DNA of 64,000 bases from Stercorarius parasiticus (Eukaryota; Chordata; Aves; Charadriiformes; Stercorariidae). Under the pieces are notes generated by a model that did not search any database, was not told where the DNA came from, and worked only from the letters and a program-made list of their open reading frames with translations. Below, piece after piece: positions 54,301 to 63,941 of the stretch (its first letter is position 1; the number at the start of each line of letters is the position of its first letter). The stretch is from assembly GCA_013396915.1 (NCBI GenBank), contig VWZL01002032.1, positions 728,726 through 792,725 on the forward strand. Direction: 5' to 3'. Position numbers and translations under genes: made by a program.

Positions 54301-57197
54301 AAAGTTGTGCTGTAGGCAACCTCATCTTACGCAAATAGTAATTTATTGGATTATCAGAGCAAAAAATATAGCTGGATTTACACAGAAACATCAAGAGAGC
54401 CTTTTAAGGAAGGGTGGGAGGAGGGACATCACTGCCAAACGTCAAGAACATGTTCCAGAGATGATGTTAGAACTTCCCAACAGTTCATGGAGTTCAGTTG
54501 TTTTTCTTTACTTTCTCCTCTCTCTTTTAGTTAAAAATACCATTTTCCATTGAACTATTTCTGCTACACACTTCTCTAAAAGACTGAGCTTGAGACAGAC
54601 ACACCAGGCACATAAAATTTCAGTGTGTTTTGTTTTGTTAAAAGGAACATGTAATTTAAAGTGGATTTTTTGTCACAAGAAGCATTAAGGCATGTTTCAG
54701 CTTTCCTGACAATCCCAATGATAAACAGCAAGATGCAATCCGAAACATTTATCTCCTACTACATAAAATTAACAGGCAAATAATTAAGCCACATTAACTG
54801 CTCTTTATGAAGTGTGCCAGGGCCTTTAACTTGTGGCAAACATTTTAAGGCAATAAATATTTAAAGACATTAAACTGCAATTCAGGATGTCAAGAAATCC
54901 GTAGCTCTGACAGAAGGTTCCAGTGTGACCAAACCCAAGATATTCAGAGAAATTCCAGGAGGCTGGTGAGCCAACTGAGTGGTGACTGCCTTCCAAAAGA
55001 GAGGCCCTGCTTTTCCTGCTCTGAGCCACACACGCCTGTCCTCTCCTTCACACCAACTCTGGTATTTTTCTGACTCCTCCACAAACAACTTAACCAATGC
55101 AGCTGACAGAAAAGAATTCACTTTCTACAGTGGAAGAGGAGGAAGGGGAGTTGGCCACATCACAGATAAAAGGCTAACACCGAGGAGTCAGGTAGAAGGA
55201 TCACTCTTGCAAGCAGCAGCATACTCTCTGATGAGCTTATGCTTCACCTGCAAGTGATGGTTTATCAGACACTTTGGAGCTGCCATAAAGCAACACTGAT
55301 TTCGAGAAAAGCCGCTCTGCCTTGCACCAGGCTCATGGGCTTCATTTCCATACTCCACACCCTTTGTGCTAGTAGAAGCACCTAGACTGCTATGAGGTGA
55401 AATAAGATTGGAAAACTGATCCGACTGAAAAACAACCCACATGGAGAGGCTTTATTTTTCCATTGCATCAGTTCCCCAACAACACAGCGCACCATAAAAC
55501 TACACATATGTTGTGCCAACACAAGAGATAGAGATGGGACAGTGTGGGGAAGGAAATGAGCAGCTAAAGGAACAATAGGATTGCTTTGCTTGGCAGCTGG
55601 ACCAAGCTATGGTAGCTAAAAGCATTTACAACCTTAAAATGTCTCTGTGGTTCAACTCCCCATCTGCAAAATGTGATATTTTTTCCTCTGTCCATTGTCT
55701 TTGTGGTCAGTTCCAATAGCAGAAAAAGCAAGAATAATCCCATATCATGAGTTTTACAGAGCACTCAGCAGAACACAGCTCTGACCTCAGCTGGGTCATG
55801 AACGTCTTTATTAACAAGAGTACGAACAGCTGCTTTCTTGACTATTCTTTCACTTTTGCAAGCACAATGCTGAAAGAATCTATAAAATCAGTCAGTCTTG
55901 CTGGCAATAAAGCCATTCAACATTTCCAGTAATAAATTTCTTCTCTGAGAACACGAGATTCCGTATGGCCTTTTAGAATTGAAATGTAAAGTACAGATCC
56001 TGGATAGCCATTAAATGTAGAGGAACTCCGCAGTAATTTCAGGATCAACTGGTCAAATTCAAGCTTAGATGAAGACCACTTGCCCCTGTAGTTATGGCTG
56101 GACACTGTATTAACAATTCATTCTCATACAATATCACGTGTTCTTGCTTTTTCCCATATTCAGCTATCCACAATTAAAGAAATTGTATTTCACTGATAGA
56201 GCCTTTTTTTAATGTTCATATGCTATGCAAGTATATTGCAAAGTACTCTGCAATGTGCAATAGAAATACACATTTGTAAAAGGTACAGATGTTTAAAGTA
56301 CTAGTTGGACAAATGTTCACAAGTTCCAATAGAACTTTATGTACCTATGAATATTTATGAATGTATGCACCTACATCTATGAATATAACTAAATGTAAGC
56401 ACTTCATATCTCCTAAAGGCAAATTTGACTCCATTTTAAAACTGACAACTGCCTGCATTGCTGAACCGGATCAAATCAATCTTTTTCAGTCGTATGTTAA
56501 AAAAAAAGTGTGAAAATACAGAAACTCTAAAAATTATCCTCTAATAAATCCTCTCTCTGAAGAACCACCATTCCCACAGCAGGGACAGCAGAAAAAGATG
56601 GATGTGTGTTCTTCAGCCTCTCTAGTTACAATCAACCTCATTAGCTCAATCACAACTTCACTGGTGATGAAAGCAAATTTGGGGAGCTGTAACTTGACAA
56701 AACTGGAGGAACATGTGAGGATAGATATATCTTAACTCACTAGCAACAGGAGGACATCCATCAGAACTTCTACACAACCACAATTTAGAAGTATTAACTT
56801 TCAGGTTTAATTACAAAAGATTGCATTTAGATGATAATAAAAAGCTAGACTGCTTCAAATGTTTCAAATATAAGCTCATAATCAGTTGTTGAACGCAGAA
56901 GCAAGCAGAGTAAAAATGACATACAAATTTTATGTTATGAGAAACATAAGTTCCGTATCAAAAGCAAGAAATTCTGGACTTTCTGCAAACTTTTATTCTC
57001 TGCAGAAAGTGACTGTAGAGAATCCTCAGGTTTGGAGAAGGATTTGGCAGTATTTTTAAATGTACCTCTGACTGGGCACAATCATACTTCACTGAAAGTG
57101 CTGCAAGTTCACTTTGAGCAGTTTCAGCTGCAGCTCGATAGTGATTCATCTGCTCTCTACTGACAGGAATATCCAAGAGAACGCGATCATGAGATTC
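21193..57197 (-). CDS. CCDC170: CCDC170 gene, ten coding exons (first exon not secured)
   Basis: The spliced minus-strand product (57066-57197, 53498-53754, 49049-49193, 47058-47243, 38494-38811, 31710-31910, 29767-29940, 28291-28533, 27166-27402, 21193-21393) is 697 residues with no internal stop and GT-AG at every junction. It is rich in E, K, Q and L with heptad spacing, so it is predicted to be coiled coil nearly throughout, with a non-coiled tail of about 50 residues. Recognisable CCDC170 landmarks are [42 protein letters not shown] and the C-terminus [15 protein letters not shown]...QLLH. Human CCDC170 is about 715 residues, so only about 20 N-terminal residues are missing here. The family protein associates with Golgi and microtubules and is known from ESR1-CCDC170 fusions in breast cancer (established knowledge). 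The identification rests on remembered family sequence, not on a search. Confidence 0.95.
21394..27165 (-). other. CCDC170: CCDC170 last intron
   Basis: A 5.8 kb phase 0 intron. It is AT-rich with homopolymer A runs near 24255 and 24980. I see no exon-like frame or identifiable mobile element. Confidence 0.85.
27166..27402 (-). CDS. CCDC170: CCDC170 exon, residues 553-631
   Basis: This 237-base phase 0-0 exon has an acceptor ending ATTGCAG and donor GTAGGC. It begins [17 protein letters not shown] and ends [10 protein letters not shown]. It is the last full coiled-coil exon, very rich in Lys and Glu. Confidence 0.96.
27403..28290 (-). other. CCDC170: CCDC170 intron (0.9 kb)
   Basis: Short phase 0 intron. 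Nothing else recognised. Confidence 0.9.
28291..28533 (-). CDS. CCDC170: CCDC170 exon, residues 472-552
   Basis: This 243-base phase 0-0 exon has an acceptor ending AAACTAG and the consensus donor GTGAGT. It begins [20 protein letters not shown] (first codon TTG) and ends [11 protein letters not shown]. It is an uninterrupted charged coiled coil. Confidence 0.96.
28534..29766 (-). other. CCDC170: CCDC170 intron (1.2 kb)
   Basis: Phase 0 intron. Unique AT-rich sequence, nothing else recognised. Confidence 0.9.
29767..29940 (-). CDS. CCDC170: CCDC170 exon, residues 414-471
   Basis: This 174-base phase 0-0 exon has an acceptor ending TTCTTAG and donor GTAGGC. It encodes [20 protein letters not shown], then [20 protein letters not shown] and [14 protein letters not shown]. 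This less regular coil segment is one of the most distinctive parts of CCDC170. Confidence 0.96.
29941..31709 (-). other. CCDC170: CCDC170 intron (1.8 kb) with gapped G tract
   Basis: Phase 0 intron containing the poly-G tract and 8-base gap at 30756-30804. Otherwise unique sequence. Confidence 0.9.
30756..30804 (+). repeat. G-rich tract interrupted by an 8-base gap
   Basis: Runs of 8, 3 and about 17 G residues and then ACGGGACGGGGAC surround 8 N (30764-30771). This could form G-quadruplexes on the plus strand, which is the non-template strand with respect to neither gene nor repeat here. The true length is unknown because the gap falls inside the run. Confidence 0.8.
31710..31910 (-). CDS. 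CCDC170: CCDC170 exon, residues 347-413
   Basis: This 201-base symmetric exon has an acceptor ending CCCTAG and donor GTAATT. It encodes [16 protein letters not shown] through GLKLEKQK, all coiled coil. The first codon is ATG, but it is an internal Met joined to the preceding SKEI. Confidence 0.95.
31911..38493 (-). other. CCDC170: CCDC170 intron (6.6 kb)
   Basis: Phase 0 intron. It holds the old L3/CR1-like remnant at 34171-34330 and a less AT-rich block at 33050-33780 with an open minus-strand frame of 145 codons that I do not recognise. The rest is AT-rich unique sequence. Confidence 0.9.
34171..34330 (-). mobile_element. ancient L3/CR1-like LINE remnant
   Basis: The plus strand contains CCATGGATTTATAGAGTGGC followed by a T-rich stretch and AATAATTTCTCACATTCT. 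This pattern is typical of old amniote CR1/L3 copies read in antisense. It is strongly diverged, and the boundaries are approximate. Confidence 0.5.
38494..38811 (-). CDS. CCDC170: CCDC170 exon, residues 241-346
   Basis: At 318 bases this is the largest coding exon and it is phase 0-0. The acceptor ends TTTTAG and the donor is the consensus GTAAGT. The product is coiled coil with [15 protein letters not shown] and a short loop, [20 protein letters not shown], that breaks the heptads. Both features are in the matching place in CCDC170. Confidence 0.94.
39206..39260 (+). repeat. (GGGAT)11 microsatellite
   Basis: Eleven perfect tandem copies of the pentamer GGGAT are preceded by GGGAG. They lie in the CCDC170 intron between 38812 and 47057. 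Such long perfect tracts are usually length-polymorphic. Confidence 0.97.
41621..42018 (+). mobile_element. CR1 LINE 3' fragment, degenerate
   Basis: This is a plus-strand CR1 tail. It begins with the segment coding for [20 protein letters not shown] and [12 protein letters not shown], and the frame is then broken by a stop near 41795. The 3' UTR ends in the direct repeat ATTCTGTGATTCTGTGA at 42002-42018. It lies in a CCDC170 intron, antisense to the gene. Confidence 0.93.
42191..42392. other. assembly gap (202 N)
   Basis: Undetermined bases between two plus-strand CR1 copies. The left flank is an A/C-rich simple stretch with AAAC repeats. The gap hides the 5' boundary of the right CR1. Confidence 0.99.
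42393..43051 (+). mobile_element. CR1 LINE 3' fragment with open RT-ORF end
   Basis: This plus-strand CR1 starts at the edge of the assembly gap and ends with GATTCTATGGTTCTAT. About 195 codons (42403-42987) are open and match the CR1 ORF2 C-terminus, with the hallmarks [45 protein letters not shown] and [19 protein letters not shown]. It is less decayed than its neighbour at 41621-42018. Its true 5' end is hidden in the gap. Confidence 0.93.
47058..47243 (-). CDS. CCDC170: CCDC170 exon, residues 179-240
   Basis: This 186-base symmetric exon (phase 0-0) has an acceptor ending CCCAAG and donor GTACAT. It encodes a coiled coil with the strongly conserved stretch [18 protein letters not shown] and then [10 protein letters not shown]. 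An alternative donor GTAAGG lies five bases inside the exon but would break the frame into the next exon, so I chose the downstream GTACAT. Confidence 0.93.
47244..49048 (-). other. CCDC170: CCDC170 intron (1.8 kb)
   Basis: Phase 0 intron. Its first 186 bases in the direction of transcription remain open in the CCDC170 frame. Nothing else recognised. Confidence 0.88.
49049..49193 (-). CDS. CCDC170: CCDC170 exon, residues 131-178
   Basis: This exon has 145 bases: one base completing the split Asn codon plus 48 codons. The acceptor is CTGATTAG and the donor is the sub-optimal GTGATA. It encodes [12 protein letters not shown] and then [14 protein letters not shown], matching the CCDC170 segment that carries EEFLTQL. 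The phase agrees exactly with the exon before it and the exon after it, which supports both boundaries. The frame remains open for 61 residues past the donor. Confidence 0.9.
49194..53497 (-). other. CCDC170: CCDC170 intron (4.3 kb), the only phase 2 intron
   Basis: This intron splits an Asn codon AA|T. It is AT-rich unique sequence with a T/C-rich run near 52050-52080. No repeat family was identified. Confidence 0.9.
53498..53754 (-). CDS. CCDC170: CCDC170 exon, residues 45-130 (split codon)
   Basis: This exon has 257 bases, an acceptor ending CTATAG and donor GTAAGA. It starts in phase 0 and ends with two bases (AA) of a codon. The T at the start of the next exon completes it as Asn, giving the only non-phase-0 intron seen in the gene. 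Its product is coiled coil with the landmarks [17 protein letters not shown] and SYKENNARQ. Confidence 0.95.
53755..57065 (-). other. CCDC170: CCDC170 intron (3.3 kb)
   Basis: Phase 0 intron. Unique sequence, nothing else recognised. Confidence 0.9.
57066..57197 (-). CDS. CCDC170: CCDC170 exon, residues 1-44 of the recovered product
   Basis: This 132-base exon is phase 0 at both ends. The acceptor is a pyrimidine-rich stretch ending CCCAG and the donor is GTACAT. It encodes the start of the coiled coil, with the family landmark SREQMNHY followed by [16 protein letters not shown]. It lacks a start codon of its own, so at least one more 5' exon is expected. The reading frame stays open for 31 codons upstream of the acceptor and contains in-frame ATGs (see findings). 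Confidence 0.93.
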
Positions 57198-57679
57198 CTG
57201 GGAAGACAGCATGAAAACAAAACCATTAGACATCAACTCTTTTGAACATTTTTGTTTCACTGCTTTTTTGATTAAGCTGCTCAAGGGCATCTAATTCCAA
57301 ATATATTATTACCAGAGTAACCAACCCTTCCTGGAAAACAGGATAAGCAGTTACTTCTCTACCAGTCACCACTTTCATCTGCAAGTTCAGCCAGCCACAT
57401 CAGTGCTAAAGTATATCAGCATGCAAGGTATCCCCCCTCAACAATCCCATGGCCTCCCACTATTTTCAGCTCAAGTTGTTTCAATGTATTTAGCAACATT
57501 CAGAACATCCCTCTTCTACAAACTTACCCAGTCACTCCTTCAACCCATGTAAACTTTAACGCAAAGGGAGGTCTCAGGTGTCTCTTATGCAAAGAAACAC
57601 TTCAGGTTTTAGACTTCAGTTACACTGCTTGCCCCCTCATTGTTATGTTGCAAGAAAAGGTTAAAAAAAAAAGCAATAG

Positions 57680-57780
57680 CTATCAATCCTCTCTGTGCCA
57701 CTCATGATTTTGCAGATTTCTATTATATCTCACCTTCATTGTCTCTTTAGCAGGTTGAAGAGTCCATGCCTACTCAGACA
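57680..57780 (-). mobile_element. ancient L3/CR1-like LINE remnant
   Basis: The plus strand contains CTGTGCCACTCATGATTTTG, ATTTCTATTATATCTCACCT and GTTGAAGAGTCC. This is the antisense of the CR1/L3 segment coding for the conserved KRR-RGD region. It is diverged, may extend to about 58100, and lies in the presumed first intron of CCDC170. Confidence 0.55.
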
Positions 57781-60584
57781 CTCCTACTTGCTCCTCAAAG
57801 TCACTTTTTGGCTTGCCCATTTGCACTCTTACTTCTAATCTGCCAAGGCTAAAGGTTCTTCTGAATTCCTTCACTTGCGCGTAACTGCAGCTTTCTGAAT
57901 GATGCTTTTTGGTCCCCAGATATCACCACACTGATTTCCTTTCACCCTTTTTCAAGCCCTTCTGATAGATGGCAAGCAGGGGCTCTGTGCTTTTAGCACA
58001 ATCTCCTTCACACCCCTTGTACAATTCTTTTTGCTGTGCCTTTTAGATTCTTTATAGTAAGCTTTCTTGTTCTTGGGTGGTTCTGCTCTTCTACAGTACA
58101 GCAGAAATGCATTGGATTTCTTGGCCTTTGTTACTTAAATCTTTCAATATGAAAATTCAGACCTGAGGTCTTGATAGGACTTCCATTAGACAGAATGCTG
58201 TTTTCAATTGACAGTGACTAAAAAACTTTAAATTTAACATCTTCAGAACAAGATAAGGTGATGCTGGGAGCACGCATGGCAGAGGACAGAACATGAGATT
58301 TTTATTCCATCAGCTCCCACACAGGACAAACAAAACCGTGATCCTAGTGCATTTAGGTATGCATTACAAAATGCAAATCTCCTCCAGCTAATGACCGCTG
58401 TGGAAACAAGATATTACAATGGAGACAGAGACAAGATGTCTTCACTTCATGCTTTTGTACAACAGCATTGGTTTCCAGGCTGAGATAAATTATAAGTTCA
58501 GCTCCTACCCATTCTAAATAGAAAAAAAATTAACAGCTTTCTAAAGAGGTGAACATCTATCAAAAGAAGCCTCTACCAAGAAACGCACACAGAAATCCCT
58601 GGGCAAAACTACTGGTTTGGACTGTAGCAAGAGATAAATTACCTCGGATTAGTTGCTACAATATTGTCAACTCTCTTCTTTAATCTTTCTGCAATGCACT
58701 AGTACACACTGGATTAGATCCATCAAGTTTAATCACATTCATCACCCTCACACTCAGCTGGGCTCTTTCACAAAGGAGTTGCCAGTCTCATCAAGCCAGA
58801 CTGATAAATATGGTACAGCTCACAGCCATGTGCAACATAGCACACAATCTCTGAGATAAAAGGGCTGCTAATTTTCTCAACACTTTTATCACCATTCTGA
58901 GGGAGTAAGAGAAGGCATGTGCCATCTCTTTGCTACTTTGTCTTTCTTTCTGTTTTACTCCACTTGTTTCACATTGTACAACCACATGGAATTCTTTGAT
59001 GTAGAGAGGTTTTTTTCATTCTGTAATACACCAGGGCTCCAAAACCATGGCTGGAGCTCGCAAAAAGTAACACTGCGTATGTTATTTATGTATGTTATTA
59101 TATTTATATTACTGTACTGCTGTATGTTTTCTTTTTCTTCCCTAAACAAACAAAACACTTATGCTTCTACAGAAAGAAGGAATACATCTCAAAACTGACA
59201 AAATAAAAAAAATTCAGAGCACAGATGAAGAAAGAAGCCCGCTGTTCAGCAGCAATAATCAACACAATAAAACCCTTTACAGCTGGAACTTCTGAAACCT
59301 ACATTTGTCATACAAATCTAGATTTTAAAATGATGACCACTTTAAACACGCAGATACACATCTAGAAGGATTTAAAAGAGGTTCAAATGAAACCAGGTGC
59401 AAAAGTCAATGTGAATTACCATTTCACTCATTTACAGTCTTACCGAGATTGACAGAAGCAGATCTCTGCATCCTCCAGTGCCTAAGTAAATATGAAGCTA
59501 ATCATATGTGTTGACATCACGCTAGACAAGTCAGTATGATTATCATATTTTTAGTAGGGAATGTGCATGCTTTATTATTTAAGTAAATAATTTTCTAAGT
59601 TTTGCCAGCAGCCATTCACAAGTCTGATCGTTAATCATACCTATAACAATGCAATTAACTCGGCATGACTACTACAGGGCAAAATTTGTGATGCAGACGT
59701 GGCACTTCTGTATGTCTGGAAAAATTCAGATTCCTAATGTTTCGTGAGTACTATGTAGTTATTCTCATTACTGTTAAGAAAATAGAATGAAGAAAGTGTT
59801 AAAAGAGGCAGTAGACAGGAGAAGCCTTCATATATTATCCCTCAATCAGCTCTAGATAATCTGGGTTTTTGGTGTTTCTCCCATTCATCTTATTAACTTT
59901 TTTCATCCCTTTCAACTTACCTGCAAGAAAACGAAGTTTTCATTTCACTTCAAATGCTAAACAAAAGCTAAACCTATATTTACAATACTTGAAGAGTAAT
60001 ATCTACTTGGACCTTTGGCTTTATTAGCAATAGGCGTTCTTTAGAAGATAAACAACACAAGGTCATTGTTGTTATTGTGGGATTTTTTGTTTTCATTTTT
60101 TACCAAATAACTGCTTTCACCTCCCTGGCATCCGGCCTGTAGTTCGCAAACTTCACCTGATTCAGAAACAACAGAACTTCAACAACATTCAGTAGTTCTA
60201 TACCTCACCATATACTTTGAAATCGGCCAACTGTTCAAGTCACTCACTCCCAAACTGCTTTTCTCAGCTTTTCTTCTATTTCCTTCTTATTTCATCCCTG
60301 GCAAAGGCTGCTACTACTGCCACTGACCCCGCTTTCCCAAAATATATATTTTAAAAATCTCTATTGAAACAGAAAGCCTTCAGTAAGCATTTAAGCACTG
60401 ACCACTACACTGAGTGTCTTGCCAATGCATTGCCTCTTGCCCACAGTAGACGGACACTACTCAAGGCAGGGATTTCTTCTTCCTGTTTCCAAAGCACCTA
60501 AGCACATTGGGGTCGGCATACCAAAAATAATGACTCACAAACCTTTCTTAATTCCATTCTTCCTTTGTTTCTACAGAACAAATG

Positions 60585-60610
60585 GGGGGGGGGGGGAAGG
60601 GGGAAGAGAG
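60585..60610 (+). repeat. poly-G / purine-rich tract
   Basis: A run of about 12 G residues is followed by AAGGGGGAAGAGAGG, a simple purine tract in the presumed CCDC170 first intron. Confidence 0.85.
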
Positions 60611-63600
60611 GTTGAAAATTAAATAGATTTGCATTATGATGACACATGACATTAATTTTTCACAGACCTGCTTTACTAGACTATGTCATAGGTTACCATC
60701 AGTGATGTATGGCATAAAAGCAGAACGCTATGGGAAAGCTTCTCTAGTAGCATATGAGCTTTGATGGACTCCACAATATTCAAACCCACATCTAAATAAA
60801 ACAGACATCTTAACTTGGACTTCTCTGGGTTACATTCACTGGTTCAGCTGCACAGTCTGGCTTTGTGCAGTAATCACTTAATTTTGCCACTGCTTTTCAT
60901 GTGCTTCAAGTTCTTATTTCATCTCCCCTTTTATCCTGCATCTCTTCTACACTGATAAATTAAAAAAAAAAAAAAAAATCTGTGCAATAAGCACATGATC
61001 TATCTTAAGTGAACTACATCTTTTTTTCTACACAGATGTTAAGGTAACTAGTTGGCCCTTTTTACCTACATGTTTATGTAGGATTTACTACACTGGGTGG
61101 ACTCAGTAGGCTATTCAATAATTTCTGTAAATCCCAGTGTCATGACAGTTCATACTCCAAAAACAAACACAATGAGATATCCTGAATCAGTAATATTTCT
61201 TCCTACAAAAAATTAGTATTAATGGATGTATACATGCAAAAAATTTCTTCTAATTTCTGAAAATACAACGTAGTAGCATAGTTTATTATTATTGTTTGCT
61301 GCAACCAGAATGAAGATGACATCCAATGTGAAGTACTAAGAAGAACGTGCAGTTGAAAAATTTCCACGCAGAATTTATTTCCCTAAGAAATCACAAGGAA
61401 ATGTCCACAAACTTGCTATTGGATCTGTGGGAGGCTAAGGTGCCCTTCAGGACAACAGGGATCAAGGGAAATTCATTGTGTATGGGATAAACTGCTGGGA
61501 AAGGGAGCTTAAACATTATGTTTTGATTGTAACTATTCTAACTACAGCTAGAAACTTAATACTAAAAGTTTCTTGCCATCCACAACTTAATTGGCTTAAT
61601 TTTCTGATTAAACAATCAAAATACGTTCTAACAAGGCCATTTCCAAAACTGTCTTGTATAAATTGATTTAAAAAAAAAAAGAAAAATCTACTTCAGCATG
61701 CAGGGAATATTCAATCTTATTTTGCAAAATAATCTATCATACTATAAAGACAGACAAGTTTTAGAATATATTTCTTTCCAGGGTAACACATGCAAAACCA
61801 GACTAAAATGAATCAGAGTCATTTAGGGGAAAAAAAAGCTGTTCACAAATTAACCCTCTTGTATGTAAATTTTGGGTAAAGTTGACTTCTTTCTAGATAA
61901 TACTGTGCCTATCAGTGATCTAAAAATGTTTGTGTTGATAATGCTTTGTCAACATAAATTGAAATTTGCAAGTAACATTTCAAGACCACTCGGTCCCATC
62001 AGTTTCCCTTTCGCATTATAAAATGCCAGAAATACCCAGTACTTTTGATGACTCCCCACTCACTGAAGCCCCTTTTCCCCTCTACAATTTCTGCCTGTAA
62101 CTAGGCACAACTCATTCATTGCTTGCAGTTTGTGTGTGCAACTCAAAAGTTCTTTTTTTATTGTTGTTACATGCCTGTGGAGTTTTTATGCATTACTGTA
62201 CTGTTCCAGAAACAAGTAAAACTTAAGTAAAGTATTCCCAACAGCTCAAATAAATTACCAAAGAGATTTTCTAAATACCTTTCAGAAGGGTACTGCTTAG
62301 CTCTACCCTCCTCCCTTTGCAGTACTCATTGAAAGGTATTACTGAAAGATAAAAAACACTCTCTGGTGTTCATCTACTGAAAAGGCCAATTTCAAGTTTG
62401 ATTAATGGGCCCAAATGGAAGTTTTATTACCATCAAAAGTTTAGTTTTACCCTCTAATACTACAAGCAGCAGTTAAAGAGTTTTCATCTTTCATTTCCCT
62501 GTTAGGATGAGGTGACTTTGCATCTAAATGTAATAAATGCATTTATGATGAAGGACAGCAGTCATCTCAAGGCAATTACCGAGATACATCACCTACAATA
62601 AATGTTACTTAACACATTCTTTGTTTTACTTCATCCCTTGTTTGTATGGCTAAATTAAGGATTTTGGATCTTCCCTGATGCTTTGTCTCACAGCTTTTCC
62701 AAAATTAATAACAAGAAGGAGCTGCTGTGTTTAATCTCAAAATAATAAGCATTGTAATTGCTAAGACAAAATTTAGCAGAAAAATGTGACAAAATTAGGT
62801 GCTTATGTAGGAATTGTTGCAAACCACTTGTTCTACGTTTTTAATTTATCAGTGCTGAACAGAGTTAAATAAATTTTGTAAGAGAATAGCTTAAATGAGA
62901 GATTTAAAAAACAAACCATCATGCAATATCAACACTCTTGCAATTTTCGTACAATGCCTCCTATACTTCCCTACAGTCAATGAAAGGCAAATAGTTTAGA
63001 TATATTTAACTGTGTTGGTATTTACACAATTAAGACTGATTAGTGCTGTAGTTTGATTTACCATTTGTAACCCACATTTTATACATAGCTTTTAACGTAC
63101 TTCTGAGTCACGAAAGTAGCATTCACCAACTCTTTGACTTCAAGTCAGTAGCATGTGGAGCTGGTTACTGACAACTCTGTAACTCAGCAGTGCTAAGAAA
63201 AACTTTGTGAGCAGGTCAAAACAGGTGCATTTAATATAATGGCAGTTGATTTTGCCATGACAAACTACCAAAATTCTGTAGGTTTTGTCTCAATACAGCA
63301 TAATTACAAAATTGATGTCCGACTATTGAGGAGACACTGAGCTGCTCACACACTAATAAATTGTTTATCCTTTGGATACAAAATCATTACAAGTTTTCTG
63401 ATGTATCTTTAGTACAAGAGTTTGATCCTTCTAAGCAATATCCCCAAGCGTCTCCTTTAAATTCACATCAAAGCCAGCAAACCAGTTTCAAAGGAAGAAG
63501 AAGAAATTCTTAAGATAACCATAAATTCCTGCCCCATGAGAGATACTCCCTTCTGCAACACTTAATAATAATAAAAAAAAACCAAAAACCTTTCGTCCTT

Positions 63601-63699
63601 GAGTGTGTAAAGATAAGCCGTAACCATCAGCTGAAGTTCACTGAGCTGCTGCTGAAGCGCACGCCAACCGCCGGGCGCAGCTCTGCAGCTGAAAAAGTT

Positions 63700-63733
63700 G
63701 CGGTTTTTTTTTTTTTTTTTTTTTAAAAACCGC
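63700..63733. repeat. inverted repeat GCGGTTTTT / AAAAACCGC around poly-T
   Basis: Two perfect 9-base arms at 63700-63708 and 63725-63733 enclose 16 further T residues (total T run 63704-63724). The structure could form a hairpin and sits in the probable promoter region. Confidence 0.7.
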
Positions 63734-63941
63734 GAAATTATATTTAAAATTGAAAAGGTAACTCGCAGAGGCGGCTTACAGCTAGCCTCGGTGTCAGTCA
63801 CCCTCCACAGAAACAGCCGACAGAAAGCTATTGAAGAGTGAGGCGGGGGGCGGGATTTTTCCAAAATAGGGGGTTTATTCTCTAATAAAACCCTCAAAAC
63901 AACCCAAAACTCTCTACCCTTTCTGCCTTCCCCTCTGTTAC

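Larger units (their letters stand above)
57198..63639 (-). other. CCDC170: presumed CCDC170 first intron
   Basis: Lies upstream of the first recovered exon. It contains the L3/CR1-like remnant at about 57680-57780, a purine tract at 60585, a poly-A run at about 60962-60978 and AT-rich unique sequence. I could not find a short coding first exon with a start codon and a phase 0 donor here. Confidence 0.55.

Noticed and set aside
63562..63897. 111-codon minus-strand frame ending in LQQQLSELQLMVTAYLYTLK, as CCDC170 exon 1
   Set aside because: The only donor-like site after it (AAAG|GTTTTT) is poor and leaves phase 2, which does not match the phase 0 acceptor at 57197. The frame also runs through a poly-T/A tract.
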